Positions 52,124 through 60,330 of a stretch of 64,000 nt of DNA are shown here, piece after piece; position 1 is the stretch's first letter; each line of letters begins with the position of its first letter. The notes beneath the pieces are model-generated. The model searched no databases, was not told the DNA's origin, and worked only from the letters and a program-made list of their open reading frames with translations. The translations under genes were made by a program, and so were the position numbers. Source of the stretch: Aureivirga sp. CE67 (lineage in GTDB: Bacteria > Bacteroidota > Bacteroidia > Flavobacteriales > Flavobacteriaceae); the NCBI RefSeq assembly GCF_015767245.1, contig NZ_JADOTV010000006.1, forward strand, positions 1 to 64,000, in the 5' to 3' direction.

Positions 52124-52284
52124 AGAGCCTATTTAAATTTATATCAAAAAAAATTAATGCTTCTTAAAAGCTCTTTTTTGTCTTTTTTCTCTTCCATAGC
52201 GATGCTATGCACTCCAAAAAAGCCTTCTAAATAGCATTTTAATAAGCTATAAAATAAATTCTGATACAATTTTAAACAGGCTCT
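52124..52284. mobile_element. Miniature inverted-repeat element (F)
   Basis: 161 bases. Left end AGAGCCTATTTAAATTTAT, right end (reverse complement) AGAGCCTGTTTAAAATTGTA. Ends match over about 25 bases with few mismatches. Interior is non-coding AT-rich with an AAAGCTCTTTTTTG motif. Likely a deletion derivative of an insertion sequence with GAGCCTGTTTAAA ends. Confidence 0.8.
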
Positions 52285-52329
52285 TAGAATCATAAGTTGT
52301 TTTTGTTTTATGATTTTGTAAAATAAATT

Positions 52330-52590
52330 TAAACATTATCAAATTCCCCTCTTGAGAGAAGGGCTGTCAGGTTCTCCTATTTTTTTAATTAAAACCTGGC
52401 GCACTTTTGTAAAGTGTGCCCATTGTTTCTAACATTTGTGTGGTCACGAGTTACAAACTCGCGCCAGCGATCATCAAAATTCGATAAATCAAACCAGAAC
52501 TTGACAGCCCTGCCTCTTGAGAGGGGCTAGGGGTGTGTTTTAAAATTATTAAAACTCACTTATTTGATTTCAAATATGATAACGTTTAGT
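52330..52590. repeat. D repeat (D9) split by element E
   Basis: Left half AATTCCCCTCTTGAGAG at 52342-52358 and right half CCTCTTGAGAGGGGCTAGGG from 52513. Right arm AATATGATAACGTTTAG. The split is caused by the insertion at 52359-52512. Confidence 0.8.
52359..52512. mobile_element. Miniature element E, complete copy
   Basis: Left terminal repeat AGGGCTGTCAGGTTCT (52360-52375), right terminal repeat (reverse complement) AGGGCTGTCAAGTTCT (52496-52511): 15 of 16 match. Interior includes ACCTGGCGCACTTTTGTAAA and GGTCACGAGTTACAAACTCG. Flanked by an 11-bp direct repeat CCTCTTGAGAG (52348-52358 and 52513-52523), which also forms half of the D hairpin. No transposase. Confidence 0.85.
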
Positions 52591-52639
52591 GGAAAATTAG
52601 TTTTTTTCTTGAGAGTAGATTTGCCAGATTCAAATAATT

Positions 52640-53035
52640 TTAATGACAACACTTATCATCACTACATTGACAAAATTTCAAATTGTAGATGTGTAATCCG
52701 ACCAAAAGTAAAGAAGCTCCATAAGTGAAAAATTCTTCCAAATGAAACCATTCTTGTTTTTCATTTATAATTAAAGAACATAAAATCACCCAATTTATCC
52801 AAAGTGCAGGTTTCATAAAATTCTTTGAGGTTGTTTGCGTGGAGCGATACACTGCAAAAAAAGATAGGATTAAGAATAAATAATCTATGTTTTGCCACCA
52901 AATTGGTGCTGACTCATGATTTCCTGCTGAATAAGATTGCGTGATAAAAAGTAGAGGAGTAGCGATGCAGTGAATTAAACATAAAATTCCTGCCAATGCT
53001 CCAAATGTATCCGATTTGTGTAAAGTTATTTTCAC
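52640..53035 (-). CDS. MerC-family membrane protein
   Basis: 131 residues from the GTG at 53035. The open frame reaches ATG 53140 but that part runs across the Zur boxes and into the divergent gene, so GTG is chosen. MerC signature: KSDTFGALAGILCLIHCIATPLL with the Cys-x3-Cys, and four transmembrane helices. The tail CQCSDDKCCH is rich in Cys/His. MerC proteins carry Hg2+ in mer operons, but in Bacteroidota they lie beside zur and are thought to move zinc. Divergent from the Fur-family gene, sharing palindromic operators. Confidence 0.85.
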   Translation of the reverse strand: MKITLHKSDTFGALAGILCLIHCIATPLLFITQSYSAGNHESAPIWWQNIDYLFLILSFFAVYRSTQTTSKNFMKPALWINWVILCSLIINEKQEWFHLEEFFTYGASLLLVGLHIYNLKFCQCSDDKCCH

Positions 53036-53050
53036 TAGATATAATATTAA

Positions 53051-53104
53051 TGCAACTGAGTTGCAAATATAGCTATTTAATTTGTTATTGCAACTCGATT
53101 GTAA
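53051..53104. promoter_or_regulatory. Two Zur-type operators and merC promoter
   Basis: TGCAACTGAGTTGCA (53051-53065) is a perfect 15-bp palindrome. TTGCAACTCGATTGTAA (53088-53104) is a second, imperfect one. On the minus strand the sequence TATATTTG (-7 type) at 53063-53070, with a TTG at the suitable distance upstream, gives a merC promoter overlapped by both boxes. Repression by the adjacent Zur-like protein is the simple reading. Confidence 0.75.
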
Positions 53105-53116
53105 TAAATTTGCTCC

Positions 53117-53497
53117 ATGGGAATTATTAGAAAAACACAATCTGTAGCGGTTTTATTAAAGGAATTTGAAAATAAACCAAATGCAATTTCAGCAATTGAA
53201 TTAATTAAGCGACTTAGTTCAAAAATTAATAAAACGACAGTTTATCGTGTGTTAGATAAATTGGAAGATGACGGAGTTTTGCATTCTTTCTTAGATAATA
53301 GTGGGATAAAATGGTATGCAAAATGTAATGGATGCTCGAAAACAGGACATATTGATATGCATCCACATTTTCAGTGTTTGAGTTGCGGAAAAGTAGATTG
53401 TCTTTCTGTAGAAGTAAAAATCCCGCCTATACCAAACCGAAAAATAGAAGTTTCTCAGGTTTTGATACAGGGGAGATGTGAGAGTTGTAATGTTTGA
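53117..53497 (+). CDS. zur: Fur-family metalloregulator (Zur-like)
   Basis: 126 residues. Winged helix with INKTTVYRVLDKLEDDGVLH; regulatory domain with HIDMHPHFQCLSCGKVDCL, i.e. H..HPHFQC..C, and a C-terminal CESC, so the two structural-zinc Cys-pairs are kept. The early CNGCSK is an added Cys pair. The protein starts in the region of its own operators. Zinc rather than iron is suggested by the extra cysteines and the palindrome, and by the MerC neighbour; not proved. Confidence 0.85.
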   Translation: MGIIRKTQSVAVLLKEFENKPNAISAIELIKRLSSKINKTTVYRVLDKLEDDGVLHSFLDNSGIKWYAKCNGCSKTGHIDMHPHFQCLSCGKVDCLSVEVKIPPIPNRKIEVSQVLIQGRCESCNV

Positions 53498-53499
53498 TA

Positions 53500-54207
53500 T
53501 CAGGAATTAATCAATGTAAAACGAATCCTTTTTAGTAATCTATTTGAATCTATTTCAAAACTTTCTCTACCATGAAGAAATAAATCATTTCTAAACAAAA
53601 TTAATTCTCCTTTTTTCAAATTGATTTTAAACGAGTTTTGAATGAAAATTTGATCCAGTTTATTTAAAATCATTTTTTCAGACGTATCTAATTTTGTAAA
53701 AGATTCCATGGTAATTCTATCATAAAAAATACTTTTTGTCTGATTATCTATTTCTAAAATAGGTTTGTAAATTTTTCGAAACCACCATTTTTTCGTAGTT
53801 AAAAGTTCAATTTCAGACTCAGATAATTGTTTTAAAATAGATTCTAAATCCACAAAAGTATTTGCTCCTTCATTATTTTCTGCTGGTTGAACACAGAGTA
53901 AACCTATACAATTAGGAACTTTTTCATAATCTGCACAGTCGGTATGCAGCGGAAAAGTATAATTGGAATTTGCAACAGATTTAAAATATCCTTTCTGTTT
54001 CATTACTTTGACATCAAAAACAGTTTTGATTTTATTGTTTTTAAAATCTTCAATCGGAATTCCAATGTTCTTTATAAAATTGGACAATTTTTCATCTGAT
54101 TCAGGGAAATTCTCAATACAAATAATAGAATTTGAGGTTTCTAAATCTTTAGAAATTTGAACAAAATCAATTTCTTCTGAATAATTATAATTAATTAACA
54201 AAACCAA
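53500..54207 (-). CDS. TauD/TfdA-like Fe(II)/2-oxoglutarate dioxygenase
   Basis: 235 residues. Iron site: LHTDCADYEKVPN (His-x-Asp at about residues 93-95) and the distal His in LFLHGRESFE; the 2-oxoglutarate Arg is RLLKRIRFTL at the end. Family members hydroxylate taurine, amino acids or other small molecules, including steps of peptide natural products. It overlaps the end of the 108-residue gene by 17 bases. Convergent with zur (three bases between stops). Confidence 0.85.
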   Translation of the reverse strand: MVLLINYNYSEEIDFVQISKDLETSNSIICIENFPESDEKLSNFIKNIGIPIEDFKNNKIKTVFDVKVMKQKGYFKSVANSNYTFPLHTDCADYEKVPNCIGLLCVQPAENNEGANTFVDLESILKQLSESEIELLTTKKWWFRKIYKPILEIDNQTKSIFYDRITMESFTKLDTSEKMILNKLDQIFIQNSFKINLKKGELILFRNDLFLHGRESFEIDSNRLLKRIRFTLINS

Positions 54208-54517
54208 TGGATTGATTTATCATAAGACTTAATGAATTATCATTTCCATTTTTTTGGAATTCAGAGATTTTTTGATCCAAATCGTCTATGAATTGGAATG
54301 AAGAATAGGATTTGTCATTACTTTTAATGTAGTATTCACAAGGTATTTTTTCAATTTGATTTTCATCTAAAATAAATTCTTTAAATCGTGGAATGTTTTT
54401 TTCTTCATGAATTTTATCAAACAATTCTTTGATTGGAGCATTTTCATCAATATCATATTCTAAATATTCAATTTCATTGTCTCTTTCGTCCATATCTGGA
54501 TAAAGTTCTATTTTCAT
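54191..54517 (-). CDS. Small acidic protein, upstream of the dioxygenase
   Basis: 108 residues, acidic first half (DMDERDNEIEYLEYDIDENAP), then FKEFILDENQIEKIPCEYYIKSNDKSYSSFQFIDDLDQKISEF. No signal peptide. Gene order (small acidic protein, then dioxygenase, overlapping) suggests a joint function. No family recognised. Confidence 0.7.
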   Translation of the reverse strand: MKIELYPDMDERDNEIEYLEYDIDENAPIKELFDKIHEEKNIPRFKEFILDENQIEKIPCEYYIKSNDKSYSSFQFIDDLDQKISEFQKNGNDNSLSLMINQSIGFVN

Positions 54518-54601
54518 TTTTTTGGAAAGATTTTAATTTTTGTTAAAACTACATTTTTAGCTTTGATTCTACAATCTTTTGATGATTTTAAATGTTTGTA
54601 A

Positions 54602-55120
54602 TCAATAATCTTTTACTTTTTTAATTTTATCTATTATTTCTAAATAATCCTCATCGTTCAAATCTGTACGAATCAATTCAAATAATTCTTCGACTAAAAG
54701 AGTGTCTTTTTTAACTTTAATAATTGCCGGAAAATTCGTGTCAATTTTTGAATTCCATTTGATCATTTCATGAACAACGGATCTTTTTATATCGCCAACA
54801 ATTTTTGGTCCGTCATAATAAACTTCCATTATTTCAAAAGGTATTTTCGGAATTAAATTCTGTTGGATATTTTCTTGAGTTGAATTCTTCGTAGGATAAA
54901 ATAAAATTATTTTATTCTCATTTTTTAGAATCCAATGATGCAATTCTTGTATATATTTAAAATCCTTAAAAACGAATCTAGAAATAATTATTAGAATAAT
55001 CAGTCCAATGCTAATTTGAGTATAATTATTTGTCAAAATTCCCCAGAAAAGAAATATAAAAGCAATTAAAATCAATAAACTCTTTGATTTCAGGGTAGAG
55101 AAATATTTATTTTTCTTCAA
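54602..55120 (-). CDS. Membrane protein with cytosolic C-terminal domain
   Basis: 172 residues. Two adjacent hydrophobic helices (about 14-28 and 32-50), then a soluble domain EENIQQNLIPKIPFEIMEVYYDGPKIVGDIKRSVVHEMIKWNSK (about 80-172). The soluble part looks like an alpha/beta domain found in immunity-type membrane proteins; unidentified. Confidence 0.7.
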   Translation of the reverse strand: MKKNKYFSTLKSKSLLILIAFIFLFWGILTNNYTQISIGLIILIIISRFVFKDFKYIQELHHWILKNENKIILFYPTKNSTQENIQQNLIPKIPFEIMEVYYDGPKIVGDIKRSVVHEMIKWNSKIDTNFPAIIKVKKDTLLVEELFELIRTDLNDEDYLEIIDKIKKVKDY

Positions 55121-55216
55121 TTTTATTTTATTAGGTTCTCAAAAATAAATAAACTATTTGAAACTTTTTGAGGATAAAAAAATATTAATTTGGTTTTATG
55201 AATAAAATAAATTGAA

Positions 55217-55984
55217 ATGAAACATACTTATATTTTACATTTTAAAAACTCGAAAATTTCTAATGCTGAACTTCTCTTTGATTTAGATAGAGAATTGAAA
55301 ACTTTTGAGATTATCAATGAATTAAATGTAAGAGAAACAAAGAAAATTAAAGCTTTGTATCAAGGAAAGCTTTTTGAAATTACTTTTGAAATTTTTGAAA
55401 ATTTTCCAGAAACTATTTGTATTCGAACAGAAGAAAAATATAATCTTGAGGATAGAAAAGAGATTTTAAAATTACTTTGGAGATTGATGCATTGGAATTA
55501 TAAAGTCGACTATAGTCAAATGGAAATTTTAAAAAAAGATAGTTTTGATTTAATTAATGAACGATTTGAAAATCGTTTTATCAATCCGAGTAAGATTCAT
55601 GCTCTTTTGAAAACTAAAATCGATCCAATTGAATTTGAATTTTCTGAAGTAAAAGATGATGATTATGATCTGATCAAAGCAAGTATTTCTCTTGATAAAG
55701 TGAATTCATTAGAAGAAGCTTGGATTAATTTCTGTCTAAAACTTGATTATGACCAATGGGATACTATAAATAATGAATTTGTGCCAATCAGACTGGAAGA
55801 ATATAAATCTGATTTTAATGAGTTTTTAAATCATTGGCAAATTCCGGAAAATTCGACGAAATTAAATAATGAAAACTCTATCCGAGGAATTCTAAAGGTT
55901 AGAGAATCTTGGGATGTTTTGGAATTATTGATTTTAAGAGAAAATACGATAGATTATTTAGGAGTTTTTATTTGTGTTGGATAG
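55217..55984 (+). CDS. Hypothetical protein
   Basis: 255 residues, cytosolic, acidic. N-terminal half YILHFKNSKISNAELLFDLDRELKTFEIINELNVRETKKIKALY; a middle WRLMHWNYKVDYSQMEILKKDSFDLIN. The C-terminal half DKVNSLEEAWINFCLKLDYDQWDTINNEFVPIRLEEYKSDFNEFLNHW is Trp-rich and helical. No family recognised. Confidence 0.7.
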   Translation: MKHTYILHFKNSKISNAELLFDLDRELKTFEIINELNVRETKKIKALYQGKLFEITFEIFENFPETICIRTEEKYNLEDRKEILKLLWRLMHWNYKVDYSQMEILKKDSFDLINERFENRFINPSKIHALLKTKIDPIEFEFSEVKDDDYDLIKASISLDKVNSLEEAWINFCLKLDYDQWDTINNEFVPIRLEEYKSDFNEFLNHWQIPENSTKLNNENSIRGILKVRESWDVLELLILRENTIDYLGVFICVG

Positions 55985-56020
55985 AATGTGTTTTTTCTGT
56001 TTTTAAGTTCTATTAATATT

Positions 56021-56051
56021 TTTGAAATACTTAAAAAAGCATTTATATTTG
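56021..56051 (+). promoter_or_regulatory. Bacteroidota-type promoter
   Basis: TTTG (56021-56024), 19-base spacer, TATATTTG (56044-56051), 37 bases before the TPR gene start. Confidence 0.75.
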
Positions 56052-56088
56052 AGGTAATTAACTGATAAAGAAAACTAAAAAAATAAAA

Positions 56089-57078
56089 ATGATCAAGAAA
56101 TTACTATTACTTTCAATCGCTTTAATTTTATCAAATTTCACATATTCTCAAAGTGAAATAGAAGCAGAAAAAGCTTTAATGAATAGAGAATTTAGTAAAG
56201 CAAAAAAACTTTATTCTGAATTATTACAAAAAGATCCAGCAAATTCGGATTATTATCTTCAAAGAGGTGAGGCAAATTTTTATTTAAACCTGATAGAAGA
56301 ATCCTTAGGAGATTATAATAAATCGATAGAATTAAACAATAAATCTTCAGATGCTTACGACAAAAGAGCTTTCTTGTATTTCTCTTTAAATTATTTTGAT
56401 TATGCTATTTTAGATTGCAATGAAGGCTTAAAACACATTAAAGAAAATAAAGAATTACAAAATTCATTATTAAATATTAGAGCTGATAGTTATAGAATTA
56501 TTGGTCCAAATCAAAATGCATACAATGATTATAAAAAGATTCTTGAAAATAATCCAGAAAATGGATTGAAAATAAATTGTTATGTAAATATTGCCAAGGT
56601 TTTAAGTTCTCAAAATAAAACACCAGAAGCAATTAAGTATCTTGAGGAATTGACAAAATCATTTCCTGAGTTCACTGTTGGTCATGTTAATTTAGCATTT
56701 CAATATTCTAAAAATGAGCAATATGAAAAATCAATTGAAGAAAATAATTTAGCTGAGAATTTGATTAAAAATAAAATTGAAAACAAAATTGAGGGTGTCG
56801 AAATAAAAAGTGAAACTTCTTTACTGGCTTTAGTTTATAATAATAGAGGTTATGCTAAATATAAAATTTACAAATATTGGGATGCAATAGAGGATGTAAA
56901 TAAGTCATTGTTTATTTCTCCTGAAAATTCATATGCATATAGAAATAAAGCACTAATTTATTTTGCTATAGATAAAAAAGATCAAGGATGTCAAGCTATT
57001 GAGAAAGCTATAGAATTAAAATTTGTTGAAAATTACGGTGATGAAATTCTAATTTTACAAAAGAAACATTGTAAATAA
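56089..57078 (+). CDS. Secreted TPR protein
   Basis: 329 residues. Signal peptide (LLLLSIALILSNFTYSQ), then about seven TPR units, e.g. KLYSELLQKDPANSDYYLQRGEANFYLNLIEESLGDYNKSIEL and YRNKALIYFAIDKKDQGCQAIEKAIEL. Likely a periplasmic scaffold. First gene of a plus-strand run of secreted proteins to 61.7 kb. Confidence 0.85.
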   Translation: MIKKLLLLSIALILSNFTYSQSEIEAEKALMNREFSKAKKLYSELLQKDPANSDYYLQRGEANFYLNLIEESLGDYNKSIELNNKSSDAYDKRAFLYFSLNYFDYAILDCNEGLKHIKENKELQNSLLNIRADSYRIIGPNQNAYNDYKKILENNPENGLKINCYVNIAKVLSSQNKTPEAIKYLEELTKSFPEFTVGHVNLAFQYSKNEQYEKSIEENNLAENLIKNKIENKIEGVEIKSETSLLALVYNNRGYAKYKIYKYWDAIEDVNKSLFISPENSYAYRNKALIYFAIDKKDQGCQAIEKAIELKFVENYGDEILILQKKHCK

Positions 57079-57213
57079 ATTTTTAAATGAAATTTGGAGT
57101 AAGAAACAATTAGGTTTAGCTGAATTATTTTATTAAAACAGAAATGTCAACAATACTTATCTAAAAATTTAAAATATAAAAAGAAAGATTATTCTAGTAA
57201 TAATGTAAAACAA

Positions 57214-58248
57214 ATGAAAAAAAAGCAACACAAAAAGATATTTAAAATTGTTCTATTACTTGGGACTATAATTTCTTTATATTTTGTTCCTTGGCTTTTG
57301 GTTAAAGCATGGATTCTGCCTTTGCCAAACACAATTCAAGAACAAGCAGACGAAGCTGTTAATCATGGATTTGATGGAATGATTGTTTATGTAGATAAAA
57401 CAGGACAATCACCTCAATATTTTACATCTGGTTGGCATAATCGAGAATCAAAAATTCCAACGAAATCAGATGCTTTATTCAAAATTGCAAGTATTAGCAA
57501 ATTATATGATGCTGTTGCTGTCACAAAATTGGTTAATCAAAAAAAATTATCTCTAGACAAAACAATTGCGGATTATTTTCCTGAGCTTGAAGGGGAGATT
57601 GAAAATGCAGATAAAATCACACTTCGAATGATGGTGCGGCATAGGAGTGGACTTCCAAACTTCACTGATACTCCAAATTTTTGGTCGTCTCCAACTCAAA
57701 CTTTTGAAGAAAGTATAGCTTTAATTTTAAATAAACCAGCTAATTTTAAACCGAATGAAGGTTATGAATATTGTAATACAAATTATCTTCTAATCAATAA
57801 GATTATGGATAATACATTGGGTTATAATAATTTTAAGTTCATTCAAAAAGAGGTTTTACAGCCACTAAATCTTAAGAATACTTTTGGTTCGCTAAATGAT
57901 GTGAATCTAGAAAATGTAATGAGCGGTTATCATGTTGGTCATCCGCACGATTTAAAAGCAGATGAACATGGAATGTTAGCTACAGCTGAAGATGTTGCTA
58001 TTTTCTTAAGAGCTTTAAATGATGGTTCTCTATTTACCCAAAATGAAAAAGAAATTTATGCTTCTCTATATGAATTTGAACATGGTGGTTGGGTTCCAGG
58101 CTATCAAAGTTTTGCTAAATATTATAAAGATCTCGATGCTGTTGTAATTCAATTTTATAATACAACTGATTCTAAATTATATTATTGGAATTTATCTGAA
58201 ATAATTAATAATCGAATTTATAAAATATTGAAAAATCAAGAGAGATAA
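57214..58248 (+). CDS. Serine hydrolase of the class C beta-lactamase fold, membrane-anchored
   Basis: 344 residues. N-terminal membrane helix (IVLLLGTIISLYFVPWLLV), no lipobox. SxxK as SISKLYDAV (about residue 94), YxN as YCNTNY (about 188), third motif as HGGWVPG (about 289). Function as a DD-peptidase-type or esterase unknown. The third family member in the window. Confidence 0.85.
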   Translation: MKKKQHKKIFKIVLLLGTIISLYFVPWLLVKAWILPLPNTIQEQADEAVNHGFDGMIVYVDKTGQSPQYFTSGWHNRESKIPTKSDALFKIASISKLYDAVAVTKLVNQKKLSLDKTIADYFPELEGEIENADKITLRMMVRHRSGLPNFTDTPNFWSSPTQTFEESIALILNKPANFKPNEGYEYCNTNYLLINKIMDNTLGYNNFKFIQKEVLQPLNLKNTFGSLNDVNLENVMSGYHVGHPHDLKADEHGMLATAEDVAIFLRALNDGSLFTQNEKEIYASLYEFEHGGWVPGYQSFAKYYKDLDAVVIQFYNTTDSKLYYWNLSEIINNRIYKILKNQER

Positions 58249-58358
58249 GTTTAATAAAAGAAGAGTTGACTGGATTTTAAACAAATAATTTTTGAAGAAT
58301 TCTCTGTTTTCAAGAAGGAATATATTCTATAAAAAAGTAGATTTACAAAAAATAGAAA

Positions 58359-58763
58359 ATGAAAACAAAAGAGTACTACTTAAAAGAATTTCCTAATTCA
58401 GATCTAAAATCTGTTTTAAAAAAGTATTGTGATTCTGGTGTAAATAATTTTTGTGTGTATTTTAAAATGGATGAAAAAAAGTTTGCAGATAGTTTATTTT
58501 CAAAAGAAGTAAAAAGACAAAAGACGGATTCTTACATTTTATATTTCCCAACTTTAGATCAAATTATTGAGGAAGCTATAAAATCTTATAATCACACTTT
58601 TTATTTTGTAATTTTTATAAAAAAGAACTTTGATCAAATTAATTTCAGTCATAAATCTGTTTTTGAAAGAACAGAATTTCAACTCTTAAAAAATGAATGT
58701 GTTCAGTGTGTGATGACAAATGATTTGATGGGAGATGGAAAATTGAAGATGATTTATAAATAA
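58359..58763 (+). CDS. Hypothetical protein
   Basis: 134 residues, cytosolic, opening YLKEFPNSDLKSVLKKYCDSGVNNFCVYFKM; middle YNHTFYFVIFIKKNFDQINF and C-terminal KNECVQCVMTNDLMGDGKLKMIYK. Three cysteines. Unidentified. Between two secreted-protein genes. Confidence 0.65.
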   Translation: MKTKEYYLKEFPNSDLKSVLKKYCDSGVNNFCVYFKMDEKKFADSLFSKEVKRQKTDSYILYFPTLDQIIEEAIKSYNHTFYFVIFIKKNFDQINFSHKSVFERTEFQLLKNECVQCVMTNDLMGDGKLKMIYK

Positions 58764-58813
58764 TTGGTTTGTAGTGTGAAGAGAAAATTTATATATTACC
58801 GAAAAAAATATTT

Positions 58814-59584
58814 ATGAAAAAGAAAATACTACTATTCCTAATGTCTATTATTTTAATATCGTGTGGAAGAACTAAAGAAGAGAAAAAACTGTATGGAAAT
58901 TGGTACGATATAAATGAGAAAATTAATATAGAAATTGATGAAGATTCTATTAAAATTTTTGATAATGATTTTCAAAAAAATAAATGGAATGTCTCAAATA
59001 AAAAGCTTCATTTTGATTATAAACCATATTTATCAGATACTATAATAAAATTATCTAAAGGTTTTGCGTTTACAGAAAATGATACTTTAGTAATGGATGG
59101 GCCAAATGGTCCTTCAACAAGCTTTAAATTTATTCGGTCTAAAAATTATCTTGATTTTCTTTCAAAAAAACATCAGGTTATTTTTGATTTAAAAGAGTAT
59201 AAAAATGCAAAATATAATTCTCGTAAAGAAAAATTAGGGTTGAAAGTATTTATAGGATATAGAAATGATACTATAATTTGTAAAACGGAATTTTCTGAGA
59301 ATCTTGATAATTTAGATAAGGATTGGGAAGAAAAGTTAGATTTTAATTTAGAAGATTTTTATATTAATTATAGTGACGCCACTCATATAGTAGATTTTGA
59401 AAAATGGCAACAAATAGCTCCTTATTACAAAGTTTTTGTAGATAAAAATATCCCTCAAGATTCTGTAAAAAAATGCTTTGAGAAAATGAAAAATCAAAAA
59501 CCTTTTAAAATTTATATGGTTTCTAAAACAAAAGAAAATAACTATATAGATTTTACAAATATGAAAATGATAGAAATCGATTGA
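58814..59584 (+). CDS. Lipoprotein, unknown function
   Basis: 256 residues. Lipoprotein signal (LLFLMSIILISC). First domain beta-rich (KKLYGNWYDINEKINIEIDEDSIKIFDNDFQKNKWNVSNKKLHFDYK) in lipocalin/DUF style, linked to a second alpha/beta domain (QQIAPYYKVFVDKNIPQDSVKKCFEKM). No family recognised. Confidence 0.75.
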   Translation: MKKKILLFLMSIILISCGRTKEEKKLYGNWYDINEKINIEIDEDSIKIFDNDFQKNKWNVSNKKLHFDYKPYLSDTIIKLSKGFAFTENDTLVMDGPNGPSTSFKFIRSKNYLDFLSKKHQVIFDLKEYKNAKYNSRKEKLGLKVFIGYRNDTIICKTEFSENLDNLDKDWEEKLDFNLEDFYINYSDATHIVDFEKWQQIAPYYKVFVDKNIPQDSVKKCFEKMKNQKPFKIYMVSKTKENNYIDFTNMKMIEID

Positions 59585-59646
59585 GATAAAAGAATTGAGA
59601 TTGATTAAATAGTGAAAAAAGATCAAGGTATTTCTAATAAAAAGTT

Positions 59647-60288
59647 ATGAAAAATAAAATCTGGATAATTTTAAGTTTCCTATGTCTCTTTGTGCTTTTC
59701 GGGTATGAAAATGTACCTAGTAAAAATAATAATTGTAGAAAAGGAAGTTATTCGTATAGTGTAGCCAATTATAGCCAAGAGTTTTTAATTAAAAAAGAAT
59801 ATAGTTCTCTTTTTGATTCATTACTTCAGGAACCTGTTTTAAATTATTTTTGTGAGACTAAAATTAAAAAATTACCTGGAAGAAACAGTCTTTTCAATAG
59901 AGAAACAAAAAATGCGATCGATATTGAACCGTTTTTTATCGATTTAAAAAATATGAATGGTTTATATGGGTATAGACATTGGTATACAGATTATAAAAGA
60001 AAAAATTATAGATTTCTGTGTGGTTATATTCATCATTTGTTCGTTATTGCTGATGATCGATTTTATCCTTTAAAAGATGATTCTACTTATAATGTAAATC
60101 TTTTGAAGTCAAAACTAAACAGAACTTTTAAACAAGAACAAATTGATAGTATGATTTCTTTTGGAGGAAAGAATGATGATTTTTGTTCACATTTAACTTA
60201 TGTACCTCCTGTTTTAATAAAAAAAGATACGGTAGAATTGTGGAATACATTTGAAGAAAATAAAAAGACAAATTCTGAAAAAGAATAA
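59647..60288 (+). CDS. Secreted protein, unknown function
   Basis: 213 residues. N-terminal membrane/signal segment (IWIILSFLCLFVLFGY). The mature part has four or more Cys (NNCRKGSY, NYFCETKIKKLPGR, RFLCGYIHHLF, DDFCSHLTY) spaced for disulfides, and aromatic YGYRHWYTDYKRKNYRF. Unidentified. Confidence 0.7.
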   Translation: MKNKIWIILSFLCLFVLFGYENVPSKNNNCRKGSYSYSVANYSQEFLIKKEYSSLFDSLLQEPVLNYFCETKIKKLPGRNSLFNRETKNAIDIEPFFIDLKNMNGLYGYRHWYTDYKRKNYRFLCGYIHHLFVIADDRFYPLKDDSTYNVNLLKSKLNRTFKQEQIDSMISFGGKNDDFCSHLTYVPPVLIKKDTVELWNTFEENKKTNSEKE

Positions 60289-60330
60289 TATATCAAAATA
60301 TAATTTTTAACCCCTTTATTTAAAATAAAA

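Noticed and set aside
52640..53035. Mercury resistance operon
   Set aside because: Only a MerC-type protein is present, with a Zur-like neighbour and no merA, merR, merT or merP.
52640..53140. ATG start at 53140 for the MerC protein
   Set aside because: It would encode 35 residues across the operator region and into the divergent gene; GTG at 53035 directly precedes the conserved domain.
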